This document shows positions 1 to 7,222 of a DNA stretch of 15,410 bases, piece after piece. Positions within the stretch are counted from its first letter, which is position 1, and each line of letters opens with the position of its first letter. This DNA is from an uncultured Burkholderiaceae bacterium. GTDB taxonomy: Bacteria > Pseudomonadota > Gammaproteobacteria > Burkholderiales > Burkholderiaceae. Made by a program: the position numbers and the translations under genes. Under the pieces are notes generated by a model. That model worked only from the letters and a program-made list of their open reading frames with translations, made no database searches and was not told where the DNA came from. The DNA lies in NCBI GenBank assembly GCA_937862845.1, contig CALMCK010000241.1:1-15410 (forward strand), given 5' to 3'.

Positions 1-369
1 CCCGACGTCTGCCCGACCACGCTCGGCCACATGAAGCAAGTCATGACACAGCTTGGCGATGATGCGGCTAAAGTGCGTGTGGTGTTCGTCACCCTCGACC
101 CAGAGCGCGACAGTGCGCAGGTCATGCGCGAATACATGGCCGCGTTTGATTCGAGCTTTATCGGCGCGCGTGCGGATTTGGCCACCACGACCGAGTTGGC
201 CAAAGGTTACCAAGTGACTTTCGAAAAAATCGGCAACCCCGCCATGTACATGCTCAAACACAGCGCCAACACCTACATCATCGACACCGCAGGCAAAACC
301 CGCGTCTCGATTCCATACAACACCGATGCGTCCAGCATCGTTCACGACGTGCGTCAGCTGCTCAAATAA
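1..369 (+). CDS. Sco1/SenC/PrrC-type copper chaperone, 3' part only
   Basis: The reading frame is open from the first base, so the 5' end lies outside the window. The visible part starts as PDVCPTTLGHM, which matches the thioredoxin-fold copper site CxxxC of Sco proteins; the first Cys would be the codon just before base 1 and the second is at 10-12. The third copper ligand, a His in LKHSANTYIID (codon 259-261), is also present, as is the FVTLDPERD stretch typical of the family. Sco proteins are membrane-anchored and periplasmic, and deliver copper to the CuA site of cytochrome c oxidase or act as thiol-disulfide reductants. The N-terminal anchor cannot be seen. The pth start codon follows the stop after one base, which suggests co-transcription. 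Family assignment is firm; the exact role (Cox assembly or redox) is inferred. Confidence 0.9.
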   Translation, partial: PDVCPTTLGHMKQVMTQLGDDAAKVRVVFVTLDPERDSAQVMREYMAAFDSSFIGARADLATTTELAKGYQVTFEKIGNPAMYMLKHSANTYIIDTAGKTRVSIPYNTDASSIVHDVRQLLK

Positions 370-370
370 T

Positions 371-961
371 ATGTCACAAACCACCAAACTCATCGTCGGC
401 CTCGGCAATCCAGGTGCAGAGTACGAGCACACGCGGCACAACGCTGGCTGTTGGCTGCTCGACGCGCTCGCGCGTCAATACGGCGTCACACTCTCGCCCG
501 AATCGAAATTCCATGGGCTCGCCGCGCGTGCGCGTGTGAGTGGTGGCGATGTCTGGTTGTTGCAACCGATGACGTTTATGAACCGCTCGGGCGGCTCGAT
601 TGCCGCACTGGCCAGTTTTTATAAAATCGCACCCGCAGATATTATTGTGTTGCACGACGAGCTCGACATCCCTGTCGGCACAGCGAAAATTAAAATCGGC
701 GGCTCAACAGGCGGCCACAACGGCCTCAAAGACACGCAAGCCAAACTCGGCACCGACCAGTTTTGGCGACTGCGCATCGGCATCGACCATCCGCGCCACA
801 GCAGCATCCCGCTGCAACCCGTCGCCGACTACGTGCTGCGCGCGCCGAAGTCTAACGAGCGCGAACTCATCGACAAAGCCATTGATAAAGCACAGGACAT
901 GATGCCCGATTGGTTGGCGGGCAACTTTGAAAAAGCCATGCGTGAATTGCATCAAAAATAA
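371..961 (+). CDS. pth: peptidyl-tRNA hydrolase
   Basis: Cytosolic enzyme that cleaves the ester bond of peptidyl-tRNAs that drop off ribosomes, recycling tRNA. The protein is 196 aa from the ATG at 371, close to the family norm. Signature residues are all present with a constant shift of three from E. coli: N13 in GLGNPG, catalytic H23 in TRHNAG, N71 in MTFMNRSGG, D96 in HDELDIP and N117 in GGHNG. An in-frame start at 326 would add 15 residues that overlap the upstream gene and precede the conserved MSQTTKLIVGLGNPG beginning, so 371 is preferred. No clear Shine-Dalgarno precedes it. It sits one base after the Sco stop, so translation may depend on ribosomes arriving from that gene. No hairpin terminator is evident after it. 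Confidence 0.96.
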   Translation: MSQTTKLIVGLGNPGAEYEHTRHNAGCWLLDALARQYGVTLSPESKFHGLAARARVSGGDVWLLQPMTFMNRSGGSIAALASFYKIAPADIIVLHDELDIPVGTAKIKIGGSTGGHNGLKDTQAKLGTDQFWRLRIGIDHPRHSSIPLQPVADYVLRAPKSNERELIDKAIDKAQDMMPDWLAGNFEKAMRELHQK

Positions 962-1096
962 CCGTCAGAAAAAATCCGCACACCACCCACCGTATTCAAT
1001 TGTCATGCGCCATCAACAAAAAAAGTAAAGTACAAGCAATTGAGGAAAAAAGTTCTCACAAAACACTCGGTGAATTTGAATAAAATGGCGCACGCG

Positions 1097-1126
1097 TTGA
1101 CCGCCCAGCGCATACTCGCTTAAAAT
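1097..1126 (+). promoter_or_regulatory. candidate sigma70 promoter for the DUF3829-like lipoprotein gene
   Basis: TTGACC at 1097-1102 and TAAAAT at 1121-1126 are separated by 18 bases, close to the sigma70 consensus. A second possible -10, TATACT at 1136-1141, lies further down and could use another -35. The downstream gene begins at 1163 with an AGGGA ribosome site at 1150-1154. The rest of the 962-1162 gap is AT-rich and shows no gene or strong hairpin. Assignment is by motif only. Confidence 0.5.
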
Positions 1127-1162
1127 GGGTTTCGTTATACTTTAATCACAGGGAATTAGTTC

Positions 1163-2125
1163 ATGAAAAAACACATCACCATCGCCTTGGCCATTTGCCT
1201 GGGCTTGACTATATCGGGTTGCGGCAAGATTGGTAAGGAAGTGACCAAAAAAACCAACAGCGACTCAAGTGCGTCGGCCAGCAGCAGCCAAGACAACGAT
1301 GAAGTCAAAAAGAACAACGCTTACGTGCGACTTAACAACATCAGCATCCGTGGCTACACAGACGAGCTTGATGAAATAGACGAAGGTTTGAACAGGTTGC
1401 GTAAAGGCGATATTTCATACTTCAACGTCTCAGCAGTGTCGGGTTCAGAATCTGCCTTGAAATTTGCCAAAGAGGCGATGGCGATTGGGTTTGACATGAA
1501 AGAAGTCGATGCCAGCGCACAAACGCTCGCCACTGAAATCGAAGCGGCTTTACCTGCTTTAAGAGAGATGGAAGACTACAGCAGAACCAAGGCTTTTTTA
1601 AGTGATAACGGCGCGAAGCTGAAACAAAATGCCGATACATGGCGTGCGACTTTGACCAAATTGGAAACGGCCAATGAGGCTTTTCTCACAACCTTTGAAG
1701 CTTATCAACGCAAGCGTGACACAGAGCGCTTGGCCACCATGGACAAAAACACGGTTGAATACCACAGCCTGAAAACCATGCTGGATGCGCAAATCATGCT
1801 GGATGTTTTTCATGAAGTAACGCCCGAAGACAAAGCATCGGTGGCGAAATTTGAAACGGCCATCAACACGTTTGGCGAATCAAACAAAGTCTACGGTGAT
1901 TTCATAAGCAGCAACGATCCTGACGGCACTAAATTTGACAGCGATTGTAAATCACAAAATGGCGAGCTCAATGAAATGGTCGGTTCAGCGCGGGAGTTTA
2001 TCTCAAGACTGCGAGACTTCTCGAACACGTCAGGCTCTCGTGAAATTTTCATCAACCAATCTGCGGGTAATGTGGTCTCCAATTACAACAGCGCGGTGGG
2101 TGATTCTTGCCAAGCCAAGAAATAA
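1163..2125 (+). CDS. DUF3829-like (YiiG-type) lipoprotein, function unknown
   Basis: A 320-aa predicted lipoprotein. A short basic start (MKKH) and hydrophobic segment lead to the lipobox ISGC with the lipidated Cys at residue 20, so it should be exported and anchored in a membrane. Residues 24-50 are a Ser/Lys/Asp-rich linker, and the remainder is mainly charged and helix-prone, with the YVRLNNISIRGYTDEL beginning reminiscent of DUF3829 proteins such as YiiG. Two late cysteines (C262, C316) could form a disulfide in the periplasm. The ATG at 1163 has a good AGGGA site eight bases upstream and a candidate promoter, so the gene looks monocistronic; it ends at a strong terminator shared with rapZ. 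The lipoprotein call is firm; the DUF3829 call is by general resemblance. No biochemical role can be stated. Confidence 0.8.
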   Translation: MKKHITIALAICLGLTISGCGKIGKEVTKKTNSDSSASASSSQDNDEVKKNNAYVRLNNISIRGYTDELDEIDEGLNRLRKGDISYFNVSAVSGSESALKFAKEAMAIGFDMKEVDASAQTLATEIEAALPALREMEDYSRTKAFLSDNGAKLKQNADTWRATLTKLETANEAFLTTFEAYQRKRDTERLATMDKNTVEYHSLKTMLDAQIMLDVFHEVTPEDKASVAKFETAINTFGESNKVYGDFISSNDPDGTKFDSDCKSQNGELNEMVGSAREFISRLRDFSNTSGSREIFINQSAGNVVSNYNSAVGDSCQAKK

Positions 2126-2161
2126 TCGAAAGGCGCAGGACGTCATAACCTGAATGGCCAG

Positions 2162-2199
2162 ACCAAAAAACACCGAGAAATTTCTCGGTGTTTTTTGGT
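2162..2199. terminator. bidirectional rho-independent terminator between lipoprotein gene and rapZ
   Basis: A perfect 38-base palindrome. Its core stem CACCGAGA/TCTCGGTG is flanked by a run of six A on the left and six T on the right, so it gives a stem plus U-tract in both directions. It lies 36 bases after the lipoprotein stop and just beyond the rapZ stop, serving both convergent genes. Confidence 0.93.
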
Positions 2200-2201
2200 T
2201 T

Positions 2202-3071
2202 TTAGTGCGGGGTTAGCATTCGGTGGCGCACCAGCACTTGGCTGGCATCGCGGATTTTTTGATCAATAAACCGCTGAGCCAAGGTGTGCGCGATGTACAC
2301 CGAGCGGTGTTGGCCGCCCGTGCAGCCAATGCCGACAGTGAGGTAGCTGCGATTGTCCGCTTCAAACCGGCTGAGCCAGCGTGTGATGAAGTGTTCAATG
2401 TCCTCAATCATGCGCTCGCTGTCGGGCTGCGCGTTTAGAAACTTTTGCACAGGCGCATCCAATCCTGTCTGTGGGCGCAGTTCAACATCGTAATACGGGT
2501 TCGGCAAACAGCGCACATCAAACACAAAATCAGCGTCCATCGGAATGCCGTGTTTAAAACCGAAAGATTCAAACAACACGGTCAAACCTGTTTTCTTTAA
2601 GTCCAATAAATCTTTAATCCATTGTTGCAGCTGGCGCGCCTTGAGCGTGCTGGTGTCAATCACCGCAGAGATTTGCAACAAAGGCATCAGCCGCTCGCGC
2701 TCGAGTTGTATCGCGTCGTACAGCGACACATCGCTCGCTTCGTCTTTGCGCGACAAGGGGTGGCGGCGGCGGGTTTCTGAAAAACGTTGCACCAGCGCGT
2801 TGTCATTGGCGGTGAGAAACAGCGTGTGCACATCAAAACCCTGCTGCTCAAACGCAGCGACTTGGTCGGGCAGCTTGCTAAAGTCTGTCGATGAGCGGGC
2901 GTCGATGCTGATGGCGACCTGTGTTTGCGCCTGCACGCCCAGTGTGGAAATGAGATTGGGCAATAAATTGGCGGGCAGATTGTCTACGCAGTAGTAGCCT
3001 GCGTCTTCGAGTAAATTAAGGGCGACGCTTTTGCCTGAGCCAGACAGACCTGTGACGAGGACGATGTGCAT
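2202..3071 (-). CDS. rapZ: RapZ/YvcJ family nucleotide-binding regulator
   Basis: A 289-aa cytosolic P-loop protein, close to the usual ~284 aa. The Walker A motif GLSGSGKS is at residues 8-15 in the family-typical start MHIVLVTGLSGSGKS, followed by YYCVDNLP, and the C-terminal domain carries the conserved GIGCTGGQHRSVYIA. In E. coli RapZ is an RNA-binding adaptor that directs RNase E to GlmZ and so controls glucosamine-6-phosphate synthase for envelope precursors; relatives bind ATP/GTP and UDP-GlcNAc. Whether the sRNA role exists in this lineage is not shown. It lies 34 bases after hprK on the same strand and is last before a terminator, so it is probably co-transcribed with hprK. No convincing Shine-Dalgarno is seen before its ATG. 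Confidence 0.95.
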   Translation of the reverse strand: MHIVLVTGLSGSGKSVALNLLEDAGYYCVDNLPANLLPNLISTLGVQAQTQVAISIDARSSTDFSKLPDQVAAFEQQGFDVHTLFLTANDNALVQRFSETRRRHPLSRKDEASDVSLYDAIQLERERLMPLLQISAVIDTSTLKARQLQQWIKDLLDLKKTGLTVLFESFGFKHGIPMDADFVFDVRCLPNPYYDVELRPQTGLDAPVQKFLNAQPDSERMIEDIEHFITRWLSRFEADNRSYLTVGIGCTGGQHRSVYIAHTLAQRFIDQKIRDASQVLVRHRMLTPH

Positions 3072-3105
3072 GTGGGGGTTTCAGTGTGGTTGTTGCAGGG
3101 CGTGT

Positions 3106-4083
3106 TTAAATATCGCCTTGCATGTTGTTGGTGTGATCGAGTGACAGATTGTGCTGATTTTGATCGTCCATGGCCTGTCGTTGTCGCTCCATGAAGTCTT
3201 TGAGCGTGTCGATGCCACGCAGTTGCAACACGGTGTTGCGCACAGCGGCTTCGAGCAGCACGGCGAGATTTCGCCCAGCGGCCACGGGCAACACCACTTT
3301 GCGAATGTCGACGTCGAGCACTTCTTCGGTCAATGTCTGCGATGGTAAACGCTCGTACTGCGATTCTAATTCTGAGCGGCGCACCAGCTGGACGATGAGG
3401 CGCAGTTTGATTTTTCGGCGCACGGCGGTTTCACCGAAAATCATTTTGATGTCGAGCAGGCCAATGCCGCGCACTTCGAGGAGGTTTTGCAGCAGTGGCG
3501 GACAACGCCCTTCGATGTAATCGGGCGCTGTGCGTAGCAGCTCGACCGCATCGTCGGCGACCAAGCCGTGGCCGCGACTGATGAGCTCAAGCGCCAGCTC
3601 GGATTTGCCCAATCCCGATTCGCCATGAATCAAAACGCCCACGCCCAACACATCCATCAGCACGCCGTGGCGCGTGGTTTGCTCGGCAAACAAGCGATTG
3701 AAGTACACGCGCAGAGAGTCGATTAAATCGGCGGCGGTTTCTGGGCTGGAAAACAGCGGAATGCTGTGGGCATTGCACCACTCAATTAAAAAATCGGGCG
3801 GTGGAATGCCATCGCCGATAAAAACTGCAGGCGGCTCGCCATAAGTTAAAAAATCATCGAGGTATTCAATGCGTTTCTCGTGTGACAGCCAGTTGAAATA
3901 CGTTTGCTCGGATTTGCCGATGACCTGTATGCGCTCTGAATGAATTAAGTTCAGATGGCCGACCAAATCGGCTGAAGCGGCACGGGATTTGGCGAGAATG
4001 CGAAATGCACCGTCTTGCCCCGCACACCAGTTGAGTTCGAGGCGTACGGCGACATCGTTGTATAAGGTGGAGATGGATTGCAT
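3106..4083 (-). CDS. hprK: HPr kinase/phosphorylase
   Basis: Bifunctional enzyme that phosphorylates and dephosphorylates a serine of HPr, tuning the phosphotransfer chain. The 325-aa protein has both domains: an N-terminal HPrK_N region (about 1-130) and a C-terminal kinase core with H139 (RHGVLMDVLG), Walker A GESGLGKS at 154-161, the VADD acidic pair at 177-178, the HprK signature VRGIGLLDIKM at 204-214 and the late LPVAAGRNLAVLLE motif. An AGAGGA site (4088-4093 on this strand) four bases before the ATG fixes the start. The extra Gln/Asn-rich C-terminal tail (about 304-325) is not a known domain. Proteobacterial HprK is typically linked to PTS-Ntr rather than to sugar uptake; that applies here by context with ptsN. 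A hairpin between ptsN and hprK may limit readthrough. Confidence 0.96.
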   Translation of the reverse strand: MQSISTLYNDVAVRLELNWCAGQDGAFRILAKSRAASADLVGHLNLIHSERIQVIGKSEQTYFNWLSHEKRIEYLDDFLTYGEPPAVFIGDGIPPPDFLIEWCNAHSIPLFSSPETAADLIDSLRVYFNRLFAEQTTRHGVLMDVLGVGVLIHGESGLGKSELALELISRGHGLVADDAVELLRTAPDYIEGRCPPLLQNLLEVRGIGLLDIKMIFGETAVRRKIKLRLIVQLVRRSELESQYERLPSQTLTEEVLDVDIRKVVLPVAAGRNLAVLLEAAVRNTVLQLRGIDTLKDFMERQRQAMDDQNQHNLSLDHTNNMQGDI

Positions 4084-4118
4084 GGCATCCTCTGAAAAAA
4101 TGACTGGGTGTTGCGGTG

Positions 4119-4147
4119 AAAAACAAACGGCTCATGTTGAGCCGTTT
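4119..4147 (-). terminator. hairpin terminator or attenuator between ptsN and hprK
   Basis: A ten-base perfect stem AAACGGCTCA (4125-4134) / TGAGCCGTTT (4138-4147) with a TGT loop. On the minus strand it is followed by TTTGTTTTTC, a usable U-tract. It starts seven bases after the ptsN stop and lies about 40 bases before the hprK start, so some transcripts should end after ptsN. Confidence 0.75.
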
Positions 4148-4154
4148 TAAAAAA

Positions 4155-4628
4155 TCAATGGTTGCCTCGGCGTGCGGGCTGCCATGTTTGCACCAGTTGC
4201 AAAATCTCACCCGCAGTGCTGGCCGATTTGAGCGTGTCGCGCAGGGCTTTGTCCGAAAGCAGCTCGGCGAGCTCGGATAAGATTTCCAAATGTTGCTGGG
4301 TGGCTTGCTCGGGCACGAGTAAAAACACCAAAAAAGACACGGGCTGTGCATCGGGCGCATCAAAAGCGACAGGGTTCGCGAGGCTGACAATCGCCGCCGT
4401 GGCTTCCTTGAGGCCTTTAATGCGGCCGTGCGGGATGGCAACGCCTTGCCCCAAGCCCGTTGAACCCAAGCGCTCGCGCGCCAGTAAGCTGTCAAACACC
4501 TTGCTGCGCTCAATGTTTTGTTGGTTTTCAAACATCATGGCCGCGTGTTCAAACACACGTTTTTTGCTGCTGGCATCGACGTTCAGGTCAATGTTGGTGG
4601 CGGGTAGAAGTTTTGCGAGTAAATTCAT
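4155..4628 (-). CDS. ptsN: PTS IIA-like nitrogen regulatory protein (EIIA-Ntr)
   Basis: A 157-aa single-domain PTS EIIA type-2 protein. The phospho-acceptor is H67 in GQGVAIPHGRI, the family active site; LLARERLGSTGLG before it and the FLVFLLVPEQATQQHLEILSEL segment after it are typical. PtsN takes phosphate from NPr/HPr and has no sugar-transport partner; in other proteobacteria its phosphorylation state controls potassium transport and sensor kinases. It starts 59 bases after the LysR stop and has its own TATAAT box. In many betaproteobacteria ptsN follows rpoN and hpf, but here those genes are missing and a LysR gene sits upstream. Identification is firm; targets in this organism are unknown. 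Confidence 0.96.
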   Translation of the reverse strand: MNLLAKLLPATNIDLNVDASSKKRVFEHAAMMFENQQNIERSKVFDSLLARERLGSTGLGQGVAIPHGRIKGLKEATAAIVSLANPVAFDAPDAQPVSFLVFLLVPEQATQQHLEILSELAELLSDKALRDTLKSASTAGEILQLVQTWQPARRGNH

Positions 4629-4660
4629 AGAGACTCAATCTGGCTGGAGGTTAGGGGCAC

Positions 4661-4666
4661 ATTATA
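4661..4666 (-). promoter_or_regulatory. candidate -10 box of the ptsN promoter
   Basis: A perfect TATAAT reads on the minus strand in the short LysR-ptsN gap, giving a predicted start about 25 bases before the ptsN ATG. No good -35 hexamer is found at 16-18 bases, so the call rests on the -10 and its position. Confidence 0.5.
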
Positions 4667-4687
4667 AACAATTCTGTGCGCTTGTTA

Positions 4688-5662
4688 TCACGAATGTTCA
4701 AGCGGCAATCGCAATTTGTCGGATTTCAAAAAATTGAAGGCTCGCGCAGTGGCAAGGGGATAAATCGATTGAGCAATGGATTGCTCATAAAGGCGGCATT
4801 GGTCTTTGAGCCAGTCGGTGAAAATCATCAGCTTGTCGCTTTGATGGCTGCGGTTCGGCCACACCATGTGGTAGCTCGCCGTGTGCGCTGCGATGATGCG
4901 GGTGACTGGGCGCAGCCAACCTTGACGCAGCCACAGCTCAGCAATCGAGAGGCGGGTCAATGTCGCCCCCAAGCCGCTGCGTGCTGCCTCAAGCGCCAGA
5001 TTGGAATCGTTGACAATAAACGATGGCGATGGTGGCGGCACATCCAAGCCTGCGGCCAAACTCCAGTGCGACCAACTCTCATTGGCCGTGATGAAGCGAT
5101 TGACGGCGAGCGTTTCGCTCGGTGTTTGTGTTGGTGAAAATCGCTCGTCATCAGGCGCAGCCACTAAAAGCTGTTGTTCAGACATCAACCACTCGCTGTG
5201 TGCGCCAGACGACTCGACATTGCCAAACCGAATCGCACAGTCCGCGGGTGACTCATCAAAGTCGACCATCTCCAAACTCGCCATCAGCTCAATGGTCCAG
5301 TCGGGGTGTAAGGCATAAAAACCCGCCAAACGCGGTATCAACCAATGCGTGGCAAATGATGGCAATACCGCCACCGTCAAGTGTTCCGCTTGCGTGCGCA
5401 TGGCGATTCGCCGTGTGGCACTCGCCACCTGTGACAGCGCTTGACGCACCTGATACGCATACGCTCGGCCATCGGATGTCAGCACCATGCGACGAGTGCT
5501 GCGGTCGATGAGGGCGATGCCCAGATGGGATTCGAGCAGCTTAAGCTGATGGCTGACCGCGCTGTGTGTCACGTGCAGCTCCTGTGCGGCACGCGTCACA
5601 CTGCCCAAGCGGGAGACCGCTTCGAAAGAGCGCAGGGCGGGCAGAGGCGGTAGTTTGAGCAT
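4688..5662 (-). CDS. LysR-family transcriptional regulator, GcvA-like
   Basis: A 324-aa DNA-binding regulator. The beginning LPPLPALRSFEAVSRLGSVTRAA is the GcvA-type version of the LysR winged helix-turn-helix, with the recognition helix in HVTHSAVSHQLKLLE (about residues 30-45). The rest is a LysR substrate-binding domain with AVLPSFATHWLIPRL at its start and ARSGLGATLTR near its end. The frame stays open 44 codons further upstream, but those residues match nothing in the family, so the ATG at 5662 is taken as the start; no clear Shine-Dalgarno is present there. It is divergent from an EamA transporter gene, a common arrangement in which the regulator controls the exporter. An inverted repeat at 5690-5725 lies just upstream and may be its binding site. 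The effector is unknown; direct control of glycine cleavage should not be assumed from the GcvA likeness. Confidence 0.9.
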   Translation of the reverse strand: MLKLPPLPALRSFEAVSRLGSVTRAAQELHVTHSAVSHQLKLLESHLGIALIDRSTRRMVLTSDGRAYAYQVRQALSQVASATRRIAMRTQAEHLTVAVLPSFATHWLIPRLAGFYALHPDWTIELMASLEMVDFDESPADCAIRFGNVESSGAHSEWLMSEQQLLVAAPDDERFSPTQTPSETLAVNRFITANESWSHWSLAAGLDVPPPSPSFIVNDSNLALEAARSGLGATLTRLSIAELWLRQGWLRPVTRIIAAHTASYHMVWPNRSHQSDKLMIFTDWLKDQCRLYEQSIAQSIYPLATARAFNFLKSDKLRLPLEHS

Positions 5663-5689
5663 ATTGCCAATCAGTGGGTGAGGTGTAAC

Positions 5690-5725
5690 GGTGTGTGCTG
5701 TGAGACATGTCTCGCAGCACACACC
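5690..5725. repeat. 36-nt near-perfect inverted repeat upstream of the LysR gene
   Basis: The arms GGTGTGTGCTGTGAGACA (5690-5707) and TGTCTCGCAGCACACACC (5708-5725) are complementary at 17 of 18 positions, the one exception being a G-T type pair, with no spacer. The centre is GAGACATGTCTC. It begins 28 bases upstream of the LysR start codon. There is no T-run after it, so a terminator is unlikely. It could be an operator for autoregulation or a hairpin in the leader mRNA. Confidence 0.7.
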
Positions 5726-6012
5726 ATCCGCAGCAGTTTTAAATTTTCGGTATATCTGCCACAGTTTCAAAAACAACTGGGCCATTGAGCACATATCGTT
5801 TGATTTCGACAGCGCGCATGTCTAGAATGAACGGCATCGCACCAATGGTTGTTTTCGACGCATCACGCGCCAATGTCGACAAAGGTTACATGAACGTGTC
5901 GCATTTGTCGATGGTTTCGGCCTTTAAGTGACACAAACATCGCTTTTTGCGTGCCGTGAAAGCAACGGCGATTATTGACACATCTTATTCAGACAAAGCG
6001 CCGCCAGCCAAT
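5726..6012. other. LysR-EamA divergent intergenic region
   Basis: No gene is supported here. It should hold the promoters of both divergent genes. For EamA a weak pair TTGCGT (5947-5952) and GATTAT (5970-5975), 17 bases apart, is the best seen. An eight-base inverted pair TCGACAAA (5876-5883) / TTTGTCGA (5904-5911) could be part of a regulator site, but may be chance. A 37-codon frame at 5818-5931 has no ribosome site or recognisable content. Confidence 0.4.
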
Positions 6013-6918
6013 ATGTTGACATCCTACGTTTCGCCCACTGTGTATCTTAAACTCATCGCCACCACTATTTTTTGGGGGGCGACTTGGGTCGTCGCACACA
6101 TATTGGTGGAGGAGGTGCCGCCTTTCACAGCGTCTTTTGTGCGTTTTGCCATCGCTGTGGCGGCTTTGGCGTGGTTTGTTTGGGACAAAGAGGGGCGTTT
6201 TCCACCATTGACGCGCCATCAGATGGGCACGGTGTTTTGGCTGGGCTTTATCGGGGTTTTTCTGTACAACTATTTTTTCCTCACCGCCATGCAGCACATC
6301 ACGGCAGGTCGTGGTGCGTTGGTGATTGCGCTTAATCCAGTGCTCACGGCATTGGTCGCGTGGCTGTGGTTCAAAGAAGGCATCACCGCACGCAAGCTGC
6401 TCGGCATTGTCGTGGCGCTCTCGGGGTGTTTGTTGGTGATCTCCAAGGGGCGCTTTGAAGAAATCCTCAACGGCGGTCTGGGCATCGGTGAGTTGTTGGC
6501 GATTGGTTGCGTGGTGACGTGGGCGTTTTATACGTTCATTGGGCGTTACGCGACGCGGACGCTCTCACCATTGGTGGCGACGTTTTATGCTTGCTTGGTG
6601 GGCTGCGTGATGCTCGGTGTCGCATCCATCAGCGAAGCGCCGTGGACTTTGGTGGGGCATTTTTCGACCAAAGCGTGGTTCTCATTGTTGTTTCTGGGGT
6701 TTTTTGCCACAGCCTTGGGCGGCACGTGGTTCACGGATGCGGTCAAAGAAATTGGCGCCACGCGCACCGCGCCGTTTATCAATCTCACGCCGATTTCAGG
6801 TGTGCTGCTCGGTGCCTTGGTTTTAGAAGAGCGTTTGGATCGCGTGGTGCTCATCGGCGGCGCGTTGACGATTTTTGGCGTGATGTTGACGGTGTACCAA
6901 AAGAAACAGAAGCGTTGA
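6013..6918 (+). CDS. EamA-domain (DMT superfamily) membrane transporter
   Basis: A 301-aa inner-membrane protein with about ten hydrophobic segments arranged as two EamA repeats (about residues 10-140 and 155-290). The first opens with IFWGATWVVAHILVEEVPP and the second with GELLAIGCVVTWAFYTFIGR; the conserved LNPVLTALVAWLWFKE and INLTPISGVLLGALVLEE ends of each repeat are plain. The tail KKQKR is basic, consistent with a cytosolic C-terminus. Such proteins export amino acids, metabolites or drugs by drug/metabolite-transporter mechanisms; the substrate cannot be read from sequence. A TTG 22 codons upstream (5947) would add a non-conserved extension, so the ATG at 6013 is preferred, although neither has a good Shine-Dalgarno. 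It is divergent from a LysR regulator that may control it. Confidence 0.9.
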   Translation: MLTSYVSPTVYLKLIATTIFWGATWVVAHILVEEVPPFTASFVRFAIAVAALAWFVWDKEGRFPPLTRHQMGTVFWLGFIGVFLYNYFFLTAMQHITAGRGALVIALNPVLTALVAWLWFKEGITARKLLGIVVALSGCLLVISKGRFEEILNGGLGIGELLAIGCVVTWAFYTFIGRYATRTLSPLVATFYACLVGCVMLGVASISEAPWTLVGHFSTKAWFSLLFLGFFATALGGTWFTDAVKEIGATRTAPFINLTPISGVLLGALVLEERLDRVVLIGGALTIFGVMLTVYQKKQKR

Positions 6919-6996
6919 TGCTGGGCGTGTGTTGACAAGCGCATCATGCGAGCAGTGTCTGAGGGGCTGAATAATTGCGGTTCAGATAGCTTGACG

Positions 6997-7027
6997 AAAA
7001 AAGAACCGAGCGCTTGCTCGATTTTTT
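6997..7027. terminator. bidirectional terminator after the EamA gene and the peptidase remnant
   Basis: Stem CGAGC (7007-7011) / GCTCG (7016-7020) with loop GCTT. Six T follow on the plus strand (7022-7027), and six A precede it (6997-7002), giving a U-tract on the minus strand too. It lies about 90 bases after the EamA stop and about 30 bases beyond the stop of the remnant frame on the minus strand. Confidence 0.7.
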
Positions 7028-7055
7028 GGCGGGCATATGAGCTTGAGTTTGTGCG

Positions 7056-7190
7056 TCAATCGGCTTTATCGCGCGCCGCATACGCGCACACGCCTTGCAC
7101 AACTTTCACCATGCGGGTGTCGTCGAGTCTGTCGTAGGTGTCGCTGCTTTGGTGGTATTTAAAGTCGAATCTTTGGTATGGGCGGAAAAG
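7056..7190 (-). pseudogene. remnant of an M28-type metallopeptidase gene (C-terminal end)
   Basis: Reading the minus strand from about 7190 to the stop at 7056-7058 gives a short peptide containing FDFKYHQSSDTYDRLDDT and then MVKVVQGVCAYAARDKAD. This resembles the end of M28 (Zn aminopeptidase) proteins, where a YHxxxDTYD motif carries the last metal-binding His and is followed by a helix to the C-terminus. Only about 45 residues of a 300-500-aa protein remain. The frame continues only to a stop at 7236-7238, inside the coaD promoter region, with no ribosome site, so it cannot be a working enzyme. A terminator lies just past its stop, as would be expected for a once-real gene end. The family match is by eye from one motif and could be wrong. 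Confidence 0.45.
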
Positions 7191-7216
7191 CCGTGGGAAT
7201 TGTGGGGTAGATGGCT

Positions 7217-7222
7217 TATAAT
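7217..7222 (+). promoter_or_regulatory. -10 box of the coaD promoter
   Basis: A perfect TATAAT, 40 bases before the coaD ATG. The -35 position 17 bases upstream reads TGGGAA, a poor match, so strength or an activator need is uncertain. The start would give a leader of about 33 bases holding the AAGGAA ribosome site at 7250-7255. Confidence 0.55.

Noticed and set aside
3866..4531. Minus-strand frame of 221 codons spanning ptsN and hprK
   Set aside because: It overlaps two well-recognised genes in another frame and contains no family motif; Arg/Ser/Ala-rich composition is typical of an out-of-frame reading.
5663..5794. N-terminal extension of the LysR gene
   Set aside because: The 44 extra residues are not part of any LysR helix-turn-helix start and run through the 36-nt dyad; the MLKLPPLPALRSFEAV start is the conserved one.
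5818..5931. 37-codon frame in the LysR-EamA gap as a small protein
   Set aside because: No ribosome site, no promoter placement, no recognisable hydrophobic or other pattern; a frame of this size is expected by chance.
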